64,000 bases of DNA from Ktedonobacteria bacterium brp13 (GTDB lineage Bacteria; Chloroflexota; Ktedonobacteria; Ktedonobacterales; Ktedonobacteraceae). Below, in pieces: positions 28,950 to 38,180 of this stretch. The stretch spans positions 7,667,485 to 7,731,484 of the forward strand of contig AP024096.1 of the NCBI GenBank assembly GCA_015099395.1, read 5' to 3'. The notes beneath the pieces were generated by a model. It saw nothing but the letters and a program-made list of their open reading frames with translations. It ran no database searches and was not told the origin of the DNA. Both the position numbers and the translations under genes were made by a program. Numbering within the stretch: the stretch's first letter is position 1; the number at the start of each line of letters is the position of its first letter.

Positions 28950-29830
28950 TTGGTTTTAGTGGACCACGTAAAGAAGCCGAAGAAATCAAACACCAAGTAG
29001 GAGTATTCCTCAAGGAAAGACTTCATCTGACGCTTTCCGAGGAAAAGACGCTCATTACTCATGCACGGAGCAATCCGGCAAAATTTCTCGGTTACGACAT
29101 CGTTGTTCTCAACAACAATCGCAAGCATGACCGGCATAGGCATCGTAGTATCAATGGACAAATTGGACTGAAAGTGCCTGCGCAGGTCATACAAGCGAAA
29201 AGCCAGCAGTTTCGTCGCCACGGCAAACCTGTGGCCCGAAAGGAACGGAGCGAAGATACTTGCTACAGTATCATCGCTCAATATCAACAGGAATACCGGG
29301 GACTGGCGCAATATTACCAACTGGCAGTCAACCGTTACCAACTCAATCGGCTCAAATGGGTGATGGAGCGCTCATTAGTGGCCACGCTCGCTGAGAAACT
29401 TCGCATCACGGTTTCTCAGATCTATGACCGCTACGAAACCATGATGGAAACAGTTGATGGACCACGAAAGGTCCTTCAGGTGACAGTAGAACGGGAAGGG
29501 AAACGGCCACTGACAGCCCATTGGGGGGGCATTTCGCTTGCCCGAAACACGAAAGCAATTCTCGCCGACACCATCGCCCCGATCTGGGGAGATCGATCAG
29601 AGCTAGAAAAACGGCTACTCGCAGACACCTGCGAACTCTGCGGATCGCACGAACAGGTGGAAGTCCACCATATTCGAGCTTTGAAGGATCTCCAACAGAA
29701 AGGACAGAGGGAGCGTCCACGATGGATGTATATTATGGCGGCACGACGACGCAAAACGTTAATCGTTTGTCGTTCCTGCCATGATGACATTCATGCTGGG
29801 AGCTTTAGCGGATACCGGACAGGGACATGA
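28950..29830 (+). CDS. intron B reverse transcriptase, 3' part (maturase and HNH)
   Basis: Continuing from YADDWL, it reads IGFSGPRKEAEEIKHQ and then LTLSEEKTLITHARSNPAKF (RT-7 and thumb). The maturase region is RGLAQYYQLAVNRYQLNRLK, and the HNH nuclease carries CELCGSHEQVEVHHIRAL and CRSCHDDIHAG. Its first bases follow the 3' end of intron C directly. The frame could start earlier, but 28880-28949 is intron C sequence. It is intact after removal of C. Confidence 0.92.
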
Positions 29831-29840
29831 AAACACTGGA

Positions 29841-29875
29841 GAGCCACGTGCTACGGAAACGGGCATGCGTGGTTC
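29841..29875 (+). ncRNA. intron B domain V
   Basis: Gagccacgtgc pairs with gcatgcgtggttc around acggaaacg, typical of group II domain V, 10 bp after the RT stop. Intron D begins within 6 bp of its end. Confidence 0.85.
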
Positions 29876-30486
29876 GGCGGGTTGCGACACGAAGTCGCTC
29901 ATGTAGCTGTTGAGCCAGAGCAATTTGGACTCAACCCGATGTTCTGCCATCGGTATCCTACCAGAACCTGCGTTTAGAGCAATCTAGGGGTGGGAAGCTT
30001 CTGGGACAATGTAGCCACACTCGTAAGAGTGGCACCCAATCCGTGAGGAAAGGATGCGACTGCTAGCATCAAAGCGGTTAGGAACTAGGATCGGATGATA
30101 CGGTCAACTCAGGTGAATCGCTGATAAACGTCGTGAACCACAACAAGCCAAAGATGCTGCTAGGCTTGACCAAAAAGGTATGTAGACAGGTTGGGGAATT
30201 CCCCCCTTTCCCTAACGCAGACAAAAATGTCACCGGCGAACAAGCGAGACCTACGTCACCCATTGGTACATGAGCGGAACGTGGTAAGTCCATAGCCCTC
30301 CCGCAAGGGAAAGCTGACCGCAAGGGAAGCCGATAGGACTGTGGATACAGGAGGATGGAAAAAGCGAAGGCCACTCAGTAATAGAGTGGATAGGGAGTGG
30401 AATATCCTCCCGTGCGAAAGCAAGCTGACTTCCATCTGGTCTTTCAGAACGAGAACATTTGGCAAACCGAGAAAGGAACAAAGCAG

Positions 30487-32211
30487 ATGGCAGCAAACAC
30501 ACCTGCCCAGGCAGGAACGGAGGCTGGTGCGGTTTCTCGCGTAGAGGAAGAGTGGGATTCCATCGACTGGAATGCGGCTCATCAGAACGTGCGTCGGCTC
30601 CAGATACGCATCGTTCAGGCAACGAAGGAAGGCAGATGGGGCAAAGTGAAAGCCTTGCAACGCCTGCTCACCCACTCATTCAGCGGCAAAGCTCTTGCCG
30701 TGAAACGAGTGACGGAAAACCAAGGCAGAAAAACAGCGGGTGTGGATGGGGAAACCTGGACCATGCCAAGTCAAAAGGCAAAAGCCATTCTTCGACTTCA
30801 GCAACACGGCTATCACCCCAAACCGCTGAAGCGGGTCTCCATCCCAAAAAGCTCAGGAAAAATGCGTCCTCTGGGTATCCCTTGTATGCTCGACCGAGCC
30901 ATGCAAGCCCTGTACCTGCTCGCCGTCGATCCCATCTCGGAAACACGCGGAGATCGTAACTCCTACGGCTTCCGAAAGGACCGATCAACGGCAGATGCCA
31001 TCGAGCAAGCTTTTACGGCATTGAGCCGTAAGAACTCGGCGGAGTGGATACTCGAAGGAGATATTAAAGCCTGCTTTGATCGGATCAACCATGACTGGCT
31101 TTTAGCACACATCCCGATGGAAAAGGCCATTCTTCAGAAATGGCTCAAAGCGGGATACATCGACAAATACGTGCTCTATGCAACCGAAGAAGGAACTCCC
31201 CAAGGCGGAATCTGTTCACCAGTCCTCGCAAACATGACCTTAGATGGATTAGAGGAAAAGCTACGGGAGAAATTCCCAAAGCCTCATCGCGGAAGTAGTA
31301 AAGAGAAAGTCAACTTTGTTCGTTTCGCAGATGACTTTATCGTGACTGGAAAATCCAAAGAGGTCTTAGAAAGTGAGGTAAAACCTCTCATTGAAGCGTT
31401 CATGAGAGAACGAGGACTGGAATTATCGCCTGAAAAAACTCTCATTACACATATTGAGGATGGTTTCGACTTTCTTGGGCAACACCTCCGTAAATACAAC
31501 GGAAAACTGCTCATTAAACCATCACGAAAGAACATTCATACCTTTCTAGAAGGCATCCGAAAAGTTGTAAGAGAGAACAAGCAGGCCACGACAGGTAATC
31601 TCATCGCCCAATTGAACCCGAAGATTCGAGGATGGGCGAACTATCACCGACATGTGGTCAGCAAAGAAACTTTTTCCAAGGTAGATCACGCAATCTTTTG
31701 CACCTTGTGGCAATGGGCCAAAAGGAGACACCCCAAGAAACCCGTCAGATGGATACGGAAGAAATACTTCACCTCTATCGAAGGGCAAAATTGGGTCTTC
31801 CATGGCGAAATCCTTGGGCAAAAAGGGGCATTCCAGCCCATTCAACTGTTTAAGGCAAAAAGTATCGCTATTGAGCGGCATACAAAAATCCAGAGTGAAG
31901 CCAATCCGTATGACCCCAAATGGGAGACGTACTTTGAAAAACGTCTCGACGTGAAAACCGTTCACAACCTAAGGGGGAAACGGCAATTGATCTCCCTCTG
32001 GAAACAACAAGGTGGACTCTGTCCGCTCTGCAACCGAAAGATCACCAAACTGACAGGATGGCATAGCCATCATATCGTCTGGCGAAGTAAAGGCGGCAGA
32101 GATAATGCAGGCAACCGGGTGCTCCTCCATCCTGATTGCCACGAACGACTCCATCGCCAAGGTTTAACCGTCTCGAAACCGCGTCCTTCACGGGGCGTCA
32201 GAAAGGCTTGA
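30487..32211 (+). CDS. intron D reverse transcriptase/maturase with HNH
   Basis: Translation probably starts at MAANTPAQAG (30487), preceded by AAAGGA; the frame is open from 30397. The 574-residue protein has WNAAHQNVRRLQIRIVQATK (RT N-terminal domain), MRPLGIPCMLDRAMQALYLL, YGFRKDRSTADAIEQAF, WILEGDIKACFDRINHDWLL and EGTPQGGICSPVLANMTLDG. The catalytic motif is FADD at 280-283. The maturase part is LNPKIRGWANYHRHVVSKET and the HNH nuclease has CPLCNRKI, WHSHHIVWRSKGG and HPDCHERLH. It looks complete. Confidence 0.92.
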   Translation: MAANTPAQAGTEAGAVSRVEEEWDSIDWNAAHQNVRRLQIRIVQATKEGRWGKVKALQRLLTHSFSGKALAVKRVTENQGRKTAGVDGETWTMPSQKAKAILRLQQHGYHPKPLKRVSIPKSSGKMRPLGIPCMLDRAMQALYLLAVDPISETRGDRNSYGFRKDRSTADAIEQAFTALSRKNSAEWILEGDIKACFDRINHDWLLAHIPMEKAILQKWLKAGYIDKYVLYATEEGTPQGGICSPVLANMTLDGLEEKLREKFPKPHRGSSKEKVNFVRFADDFIVTGKSKEVLESEVKPLIEAFMRERGLELSPEKTLITHIEDGFDFLGQHLRKYNGKLLIKPSRKNIHTFLEGIRKVVRENKQATTGNLIAQLNPKIRGWANYHRHVVSKETFSKVDHAIFCTLWQWAKRRHPKKPVRWIRKKYFTSIEGQNWVFHGEILGQKGAFQPIQLFKAKSIAIERHTKIQSEANPYDPKWETYFEKRLDVKTVHNLRGKRQLISLWKQQGGLCPLCNRKITKLTGWHSHHIVWRSKGGRDNAGNRVLLHPDCHERLHRQGLTVSKPRPSRGVRKA

Positions 32212-32245
32212 GCTAGCATGCAGGGAAACTTGCTCGTGCAGTTCT
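32210..32245 (+). ncRNA. intron D domain V
   Basis: Gagctagcatgcag and cttgctcgtgcagttct fold around ggaaa, the expected domain V hairpin. It overlaps the RT stop codon of intron D by two bases. Confidence 0.8.
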
Positions 32246-32338
32246 TAGAGGGCTTGGAGGCGGCAACGCCTCCCGGCTACTCGGCGGGCCGGGGGAAAAG
32301 GGCTGAGCACACAGTACCTCGCCTGCGGCCTACCCGAC

Positions 32339-33256
32339 TTCGCGTTAGCCTTTACCGGGCCAAGGGATGAGGCAGAAGCTATCAAACAGTGTCTCCGAAC
32401 GTTCCTGCTTGACGAACTCAAGCTGAATCTCTCGGAAGAAAAGACGTTGATCACCCACACACGGGATAGCGCTGCCACATTTCTGAACTATGAAATCACC
32501 ATCATGCAAAGCAACACCAAACAAAACCTCACGAACGGGCACAAACGCCGAAGTATCAATGGAGCAACCGGCTTGAAAGTCCCACGAAGGGTTGTCGAAG
32601 ACAAATGCAAAAGATACATGCGAAAGGGCAAACCCATTCATCGAGCAGAATTGCTCAATGAGAGTGATTTCACCATTGTCGCAACGTACCAACTGGAATA
32701 TCGGGGGCTGGTCAATTACTACCGCATGGCCTACAACCTTCACACGCTCCAAAAACTCAAATGGGTCATGGAGCAATCGCTGACAAAGACGTTGGCGCAT
32801 AAATTCAAGATATCAGTTCGCAAAGTCTACAAGGAATACCAGACAGAATTGGATGTCAACGGAAAGAAATACAAGGGGCTACAGGTAATGGTCCCGCGTG
32901 AAGGAAAGAAACCACTGGTAGCCACATGGGGAGGCATCCCCCTCACCTGGGATGTCGCCGCGCCCATCGAGGACGAAATAGAGCGATACCACTGGAAACG
33001 GTCAGAACTCGAACAACGACTACTCGCCCAGGTCTGCGAACAATGCGGGGCAACCCGTATGACCGCAAAAATTGAGGTCCACCATATCCGGGCACTCAAA
33101 GATCTGCAACTGTACGATGGACGAGAAAAGCCCCAATGGGTTCAGATCATGGCCGCTCGCCGAAGGAAAACGCTCGTTCTCTGCCATACTTGCCATGGGG
33201 ACATTCAACACGGACGCCCGCCAAGACGCCATAAGGTATCACGTTCACGGACGTAA
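32339..33256 (+). CDS. intron A reverse transcriptase, 3' part (maturase and HNH)
   Basis: It resumes directly after intron B: FALAFTGPRDEAEAIKQCLR, then LNLSEEKTLITHTRDSAATF. The maturase region is RGLVNYYRMAYNLHTLQKLK. The HNH-like end is CEQCGATRMTAKIEVHHIRA and CHTCHGDIQHG. In that last motif the usual H (as in CHDDIHAG of intron B) is replaced by Q, with His one residue later, so nuclease activity may be affected. With 24170-25069 it forms a 605-residue protein. Confidence 0.9.
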   Translation, partial: FALAFTGPRDEAEAIKQCLRTFLLDELKLNLSEEKTLITHTRDSAATFLNYEITIMQSNTKQNLTNGHKRRSINGATGLKVPRRVVEDKCKRYMRKGKPIHRAELLNESDFTIVATYQLEYRGLVNYYRMAYNLHTLQKLKWVMEQSLTKTLAHKFKISVRKVYKEYQTELDVNGKKYKGLQVMVPREGKKPLVATWGGIPLTWDVAAPIEDEIERYHWKRSELEQRLLAQVCEQCGATRMTAKIEVHHIRALKDLQLYDGREKPQWVQIMAARRRKTLVLCHTCHGDIQHGRPPRRHKVSRSRT

Positions 33257-33269
33257 TAATGATGCTGGA

Positions 33270-33303
33270 AAGCTGATTACAGTGAAAGCTGTACGATCAG
33301 TTT
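33270..33303 (+). ncRNA. intron A domain V
   Basis: Aagctgattacagtgaaagc and tgtacgatcagttt form a 34-nt hairpin with domain V geometry (AGCUGAU...GAUCAGUUU). Domain VI and the 3' end at 33365 follow. Confidence 0.75.
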
Positions 33304-33365
33304 GGAGGGGGGCATTCGGATAAAGTACCATTTTCGGACGGCAACTCGCCGGGTGCCTACCCTAC

Positions 33366-34005
33366 CCCGATCCAGAGTATCTCAGGGAAAAAACGGCGCG
33401 ACGCCTTGATTGCGCTGGCTAAGCGCTACGGATGGGTCGTTGGCTACCAGGATGAGGTGTGGTGGAGTCGGGTGAGCCAGCCCAACCTGCACAGTTGGAG
33501 TGAGAAGGACGAGCTGCTGCGTTTGCAGGAACGAAGCAAGGACAAGAACGATCCTGATCCGAAAGCGCTCGCCTGTTACGGTATGCTTGAGGCCGAGAGT
33601 GGTCGCATGCATCTACTCTTCGTGTCAGGCCGCCCCGTGAGCCAGGTGACCACCGATTTTCTGGAGTGGCTGTGTGAGCAGGTCCTGGCCCAGGGCAAAC
33701 GCGTACTGGTACTGATTTGGGATAACGCTTCCTGGCACGTGAGTAAACAGGTCAAAACCTGGCTGCGTGAGCACAATCAAAAAGTGCTGCAAGAAGCTCA
33801 AACCGGCAAAGCAGGCGTCCGCATCATTCCATGCTGGCTACCCATCAAGAGTCCCTGGTTGAACTCGATTGAGCTAAAGTGGATCCATGGCAAACGAGCG
33901 ATTGTCGAACCTGCTCGGCTTTTAACTACTCAAGAGCTCAGACAGCGCGTGTGTGACTACTTTCACTGTGAACAGGCTGGGCTGCTTACACAAAAGATCT
34001 CGTGA
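33366..34005 (+). pseudogene. IS630-family transposase, 3' exon
   Basis: The catalytic half of the transposase split by intron A: PDPEYLRE, then RRDALIALAKRYGWVVGYQD (first Asp), VLVLIWDNASWHVSK (second Asp) and CWLPIKSPWLNSIELKWIHG (Glu). A run of six A after AGGG at about 33391-33396 adds one base, so the reading frame shifts between LRE and RRDAL. The exon is 640 nt, one more than a multiple of three. Together with the TAA in the 5' exon this shows the host gene was no longer under selection. Confidence 0.9.
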
Positions 34006-34090
34006 TGATACCTGCGGGAGCAACCGAGGGCGAGCGGGTAAGCAGAAAGCAACAGCCTTGGTCCGCTCACCGTCCATCACATGCATTTCC

Positions 34091-34822
34091 TCACTCCCCA
34101 TCTTGTGAAAGGTTCTCGTAGAAATCGTAAAACACAGCAATGGAACAGAACGGTTCTAAAACCTGATAGGGGAAACAGCGTGTAAGACCTTCGAGGGTCT
34201 GTTGTTGGCGGCACCTGGAAAGAAAGGAGTGGGCAAGCGACGGGCGGATCTGTCCATCTCGTTGTAGGAATTGTCCCCAGAGGGCGAGGAATTGGAACTC
34301 CTCATCGACAACTTCCATGCTGCTTGTATACTGAGGCGGAAAGAGTCGTTTGTACGCCTCAAGATTGTAGAGCCAGGAACCGCCTCGAACATGCTGGGCA
34401 TCTGGATACTGCTGCTTGATCTGGGCAAACATCGTTTGGAGTTCCTGCAGCCTGACCCATCTTCGTTTTTGACTCAGTGGCCCGTAACCAGATTTATCTG
34501 CATTTGTGAAATGGAAGTGGATTGCCTGTTCATCAGCCTGGTAGACGTACTGAAAGCATCCGTAAGGGGACGGAGAGATAGGTTCTCTTCGGCTTTCATA
34601 AAAGGCGAAAGTCCATTGGGCCTGATCTGGTGCCTGGTTCAGCCCTTCGAGATACACTCGCCAGGCAGGATGAGTAGGATCAAAGGACCGGCCGAGGCAT
34701 TGCAAATAGATATTGGTAAAACGAAGAATGGCCTCCTCGAAGTTGAGTTGACTTACCTGAGTAATAGAGTCAGCAAAGCGGAGTTGAAGATCAAAATAGG
34801 CTGGTGAGAGGTCAATCGACAT
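34091..34822 (-). CDS. hypothetical protein, 243 aa
   Basis: The likely start is MSIDLSPAYFDLQLRFADSI, with AAGGG 7 nt upstream; the open frame reaches 34876. Visible features are a helical N-terminus, RGGSWLYNLEAYKRLFPPQY, and a Phe/Tyr-rich C-terminus (FYDFYENL). There are no transmembrane segments and no motif I can assign. It stands between the IS630 3' exon and a DedA pseudogene. The frame is long and codon use looks regular, so it is probably a real gene. Confidence 0.7.
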   Translation of the reverse strand: MSIDLSPAYFDLQLRFADSITQVSQLNFEEAILRFTNIYLQCLGRSFDPTHPAWRVYLEGLNQAPDQAQWTFAFYESRREPISPSPYGCFQYVYQADEQAIHFHFTNADKSGYGPLSQKRRWVRLQELQTMFAQIKQQYPDAQHVRGGSWLYNLEAYKRLFPPQYTSSMEVVDEEFQFLALWGQFLQRDGQIRPSLAHSFLSRCRQQQTLEGLTRCFPYQVLEPFCSIAVFYDFYENLSQDGE

Positions 34823-35129
34823 GAGAACCCTTCCCGAAATGAAGATATCAAACGTGAGCCCGTAAGCAGGCTTCAAGCGCCTGCACAGTATAACAGGCGG
34901 AGATATCCCTGTCTATATATGGAAGGCCTATGCCAGTATGCCCTATGGCCTGACACCTTGTTGGTATGTTACACAAAAGGTCTTCTGAACCTGCACTGGG
35001 CATGCGTGTTCTCCTTGAGGTTATTCTTAAAGGGACCGTTGTCCCTTGCATTCTTGCAGTAAGCATAGTGCTACAACGTGAGTTGACGGTGTGACGGAAC
35101 TGAAACGAGACTGAGAACACGTGAGAGGA

Positions 35130-35790
35130 TCAAACCAGAACTGTTCTTGTTTTACGACGTTTCTTCGTCTGTCTCGTTTTCCTTTGCCGCCACCGCCATC
35201 CAATAAAGAGGAGGACCAAGAGCGCAAGGATTATCCAGCCAGATCGCTCGATGATTATTTGTAGGCGGTCAATCTCTATCGCGATGAGATACCCTAACAA
35301 GCTGTATGCTGTATTCCAGAGCAGAGCGGCGAACGCCTCGAAGAGGAGAAATTGGAGATAGTTCATACGCGTGATACCTGCGGTCAAGGCGACAAATGAA
35401 CGCATGTGTCCTATGGTATGCGAAAGCACAATTGCCTTCCCACCATGTTTCATAAGCATTTTACGTGCAAGCCGTATGCGTCCAGCCAGTCGCAGGCGTT
35501 GCCCTAAACGGCTCCTACTCCAGCGTGTCATAGCGTGAGTCAGTACGAAACGTCTGAGGAGATAGTCGGTGTGGTAGCCGAGAACGGTGCCGAGCCATGC
35601 GAAGAAGATCACTCCACCGAGATTGAGCGTCCCTTCGCGAGCATAGAAAGCACCCAGGCGTGCTAATGAGTATCAGGCCAAGGAGTGCGGTGTTCTCGCC
35701 TAACGTGCCTAAGAAGACGACAAGATAGCCGTATTGGTCGTAGAAAGTTCCCAGGAGTTCGATCCACTCACGTATCGGGATAGTTGGCAT
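35130..35790 (-). pseudogene. DedA-family membrane protein, frameshifted
   Basis: The first frame gives YDQYGYLVVFLGTLGENTAL and LGLILISTPG. The second gives AFYAREGTLNLGGVIFFAWL, then GTVLGYHTDYLLRRFVL, MKHGGKAIVLSHTIGHMR and a final membrane helix with a basic tail. The two halves match a DedA/SNARE-associated protein exactly if one G is removed from GGGT near 35660 (expected PGAFYAREG). DedA proteins are inner-membrane, flippase-like proteins for undecaprenyl phosphate or phospholipids. The lesion is a single base, so a sequencing error is possible. Confidence 0.82.
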
Positions 35791-35985
35791 ACTCCACTCT
35801 CTTCATTATTACTACGAGATTGTCATTTATGACAGAAGCATAGTTTATGAAGGTGAATGTATTCTGTGAGAAAGCTGAATTACACCTGATGGACATCGCG
35901 TGTATTCGGCGCAGGTTTTTCTCCACTAGATACGCTTCCAGATATTTTTATTAGAATTATGCGAATACGTGTGATACGCATATCG

Positions 35986-36229
35986 CGTTGCGTCATGGGA
36001 AATCTTACCCGGTAGTAAGATTCGGCGCTTTTTTTCTGCGAACGTTTCTTTGCCTGCAGCAAGATCTCCGTAGGCTTCGTACCTTTTTTGGCCATGATCA
36101 ATTGGGTGACTCCTCTTGCGCTGAGGGGAAGATATCTCATGAAGCAAGTGGATGGGGGTCGCCTCATCAGGAAGATCTCTCCAAACCCATTTCTCGTTGG
36201 TTGTGACTGGCGGAGACGGTAGCGCTCTT
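35986..36229. repeat. MITE-like repeat, subfamily 2, copy 5
   Basis: The core at 35986-36150 has ends gcgttgcgtcatgggaaatc and gatatctcatgaagcaagtg. It is alignable with, but clearly diverged from, copies 1-4. A further 80 bp after the right end (gggtcgcctcatcaggaag...ggttgtgactggcgga) is shared with copy 6 at 59940-60018, so this subfamily is either longer or landed twice in the same second repeat. Confidence 0.85.
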
Positions 36230-36250
36230 CATCAGCGAGAGTAGATATTC

Positions 36251-36925
36251 TTAAAACAGGGTCATATCTCCTCGCAGTCCGCTCAGCCAGAAGGTCCCTG
36301 CCTCACTCCGTTGGCGCATCTGCGCGAAGGTGAGATAATGCAGATCGGCGACAAAGAGACTGTCGGCCGGCAGGTTCAGACTGTCGGCGGCTCCACTGCC
36401 TTCATTCTGACCACTGGCTTGCAACCAGGGTCCCTCGATGGCTCCGGTGCCAAATTCGATGCGGGCTTGAATCCGCATGCTACCCTCCTCACCTTCATGA
36501 GGTGCTCCACCACGACGAGGATAGCTCCCAGAGAAGCACGGTGGCAATTGAATAATCGAGCCGTCTTGCAGATAGATCCCGGCAAAACGCTCCAGCAGTT
36601 CCGGCATGCAGGGGTGGTCGGCGTCGATCGCTTGAAGCGTCGCTTGCTCAAAGACCAGTTTGAACAAGGTGACGGCTTGTGGCGTGAAGCGCTGCTCCAG
36701 GGCTTGTGGGGTGACCGCCGCACCCAAACTATTGGCGATCGCCGCCAGATACGAATAGCTGGCATCGGGTTGACTGATCCAGGCGAAGACCAGACTTTGC
36801 ACAAAGCGGGGTCCATCCAGTCGAGCACTAGAGCGCTGCACAAAGCCCGTGTCACGCTCGACTTCACGCGGATACTCATCTAAGACCCACTGCAACGCCT
36901 GACTCAGATGTGATACAGTACTCAT
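36251..36925 (-). pseudogene. IS4-family transposase, 3'-truncated
   Basis: The start MSTVSHLSQALQWVLDEYPR is preceded by AAGGAG at 8 nt. It shows the IS4 N-terminal helices (RFVQSLVFAWISQPDASYSY) and the first catalytic Asp block (FAGIYLQDGSIIQLP, then SGSYPR). It also has GTFWLSGLRGDMTLF, where the frame ends after 224 residues instead of 380-450. Downstream there is no continuation, only the repeat of copy 5. The DDE glutamate region is missing, so it cannot be active. Confidence 0.8.
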
Positions 36926-37056
36926 TGAAAACTCCTTGTGATGTGGAAACACGAAAAGAATGGTTCATTTTCGCATGTCAAGGAGTCTTTTGCTAGCTCA
37001 GCGGTTCTTAGGTTGATGCGTATAGCGTGGTCTGTTGTCCCTCCGTGCGACCAGCC

Positions 37057-37548
37057 CTAGTTCAGCCTAGTATAGGTGACATCGAAGTCGTGCTCCCACT
37101 TGGAGCCATCAGCAGATTTCTCCCAGTGAGCAGTAATGGTCTTGCCATCCTTGCTCACGGTGCCCTCATAGCGCTGCCAGAAGCCGGGCGCTTCCCTCCA
37201 CATCTTCCACACTCCCTCCGAGAAGCTCATCTCATAAACCCTTGAAACGCTCCGCGCGTCATAGGAGAGCACGGTATAGTTGGGGGTCGAGTCATCCCGG
37301 CTAATGAACCAGAGAGCATGGGTGGACCCGGCGACTTGTCACCCATGCGCATCGCCAGAAAAGCTCTCTCCTGCACCCACTCGATCAAGGCCGGTCCTCC
37401 TTTTACGCTGTCGGATGGACGAGGAAGAAAAGACGCACGGGAGAGTTCCATCTCCCAACCGCCCACCAATCCCTCAAGGGGGGGTGAGTGCAGGGTTTGG
37501 CTGAGTCGGAGGCGTCTTTGCCTGAATATGGGTGGAGTCATCTGTCAT
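37057..37548 (-). pseudogene. DUF1579-like protein, twice frameshifted
   Basis: The gene starts MTDDSTHIQAKTPPTQPN (GGAG upstream). An extra C in a run of seven C near 37485 shifts frame before LEGLVGGWEMELSRASFLPR, and IEWVQERAFLAMR follows. A second indel near 37315 shifts to LWFISRDDSTPNYTVLSYDA, then RVYEMSFSEGVWKMWREAPG and EHDFDVTYTRLN. All pieces of a beta-barrel protein of about 160 residues are present. It is the last member of the ArsR-DHFR-SRPBCC operon; its function is unknown. Confidence 0.75.
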
Positions 37549-37589
37549 CGTGTTTTCTCCTTTCCATTCTCAGAGAGACGAAGCCAGTC

Positions 37590-38150
37590 TTACTTCACCA
37601 CGCGAAACGAGAGATGGGTGGCGCCCGGCGTCTCAAGCGTGCGAATATGTTCCAGGTGGATCGGCTTTGAGCCAAGGTGATCGAAGAGGCGCACACCCTC
37701 ACCCAGCAGGACATGGGCCACGCTCATATTGATTTCGTCGAGCAGGCCCGCCTTCAGAGCCTGTTGGACCGCGCTGGCCCCGTGCAGGGCAATATTTTTC
37801 TCGCCTGCAAGCTCCCTGGCTTTGGCAATCGCGCTCTCGATGCCCTCGGTGACAAAGTAATACTGCGTCTGGCCCTGTTTCAGGGGTTCGCGAGCTTGCG
37901 ATTGCAAGACAATCACCGGGCCGGGAAGAGGTGTGCCATCAGGCATGATCCACCCCTGCTCATTATCAATCTGATTAAAGCTTCGGTGTCCCATAATCAC
38001 TACCCCGCCCTCGTTGAGTTGATCGCCTATGACCTCATAGAAATGTTCCATAGCGCGTCCCATCCAGGCGAAGACTTCTGAGACATCATCATTTTTATCG
38101 GCGATAAAGCCGTCGAGCGAGACCGAAAGGCCAAACGTAACTTTTCCCAT
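37590..38150 (-). CDS. dihydrofolate reductase family protein (RibD C-terminal type)
   Basis: This 186-residue protein begins MGKVTFGLSVSLDGFIADKN. It shows IMGHRSFNQ (the GRxTYE equivalent), PVIVLQSQ, NIALHGASAVQQALKAGLLD and EINMSVAHVLLGEGVRLFDH, the usual RibD/DHFR-like fold. Such proteins bind NADPH and probably reduce small substrates; true dihydrofolate reductase activity is unlikely. It lies between the SRPBCC gene and the DUF1579-like gene on the same strand, with 20-40 bp gaps, in an ArsR-led operon. It is intact. Confidence 0.9.
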   Translation of the reverse strand: MGKVTFGLSVSLDGFIADKNDDVSEVFAWMGRAMEHFYEVIGDQLNEGGVVIMGHRSFNQIDNEQGWIMPDGTPLPGPVIVLQSQAREPLKQGQTQYYFVTEGIESAIAKARELAGEKNIALHGASAVQQALKAGLLDEINMSVAHVLLGEGVRLFDHLGSKPIHLEHIRTLETPGATHLSFRVVK

Positions 38151-38180
38151 AGTGTTTCTCCAATCTTTGTGAATGATATG

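Larger units (their letters stand above)
29881..32287 (+). mobile_element. group II intron D (behind intron B domain V)
   Basis: It starts near GTTGCGACACGAAGTCGCTC, which resembles intron C's 5' end (GTGCGACCTGAAGTCGCTT). It contains one complete RT gene and a domain V. An 8-bp direct repeat, TCGGCGGG, lies at both edges (29874-29881 and 32281-32288), so the exact ends are ambiguous within it. Any choice restores intron B's domain V-VI junction ggttcggcgggccgggg. The first G is followed by TTGCG rather than TGCG, a small departure from the usual start. Confidence 0.8.
25070..32338 (+). mobile_element. group II intron B (inside intron A's RT gene)
   Basis: It starts GTGCGCCACT directly after the YADD codons of intron A's RT and ends TACCCGAC at 32338. 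Excision restores YADD-FALAFTGPRDEAE. It contains its own RT frame (25588-26497 plus 28950-29830), split by intron C, a domain V at 29841-29875, and intron D inserted immediately behind that. The tail at 32281-32338 (gggccgggggaaaa...ctacccgac) resembles the tail of intron C. Confidence 0.88.
23557..33365 (+). mobile_element. group II intron A (outermost, 9.8 kb with nested introns)
   Basis: It begins GTGCGCCGCG, the GUGYG start of bacterial group II introns, and ends ...CTAC at 33365. Excision joins ATCACCAGC to CCCGATCCA in the IS630 gene (ITS-PDP), the normal protein sequence. It has a 5' ribozyme part (23557-24169), a reverse transcriptase frame split by intron B, a domain V at 33270-33303 and a domain VI. 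Without B it would be about 2.5 kb, a usual size. Confidence 0.9.
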
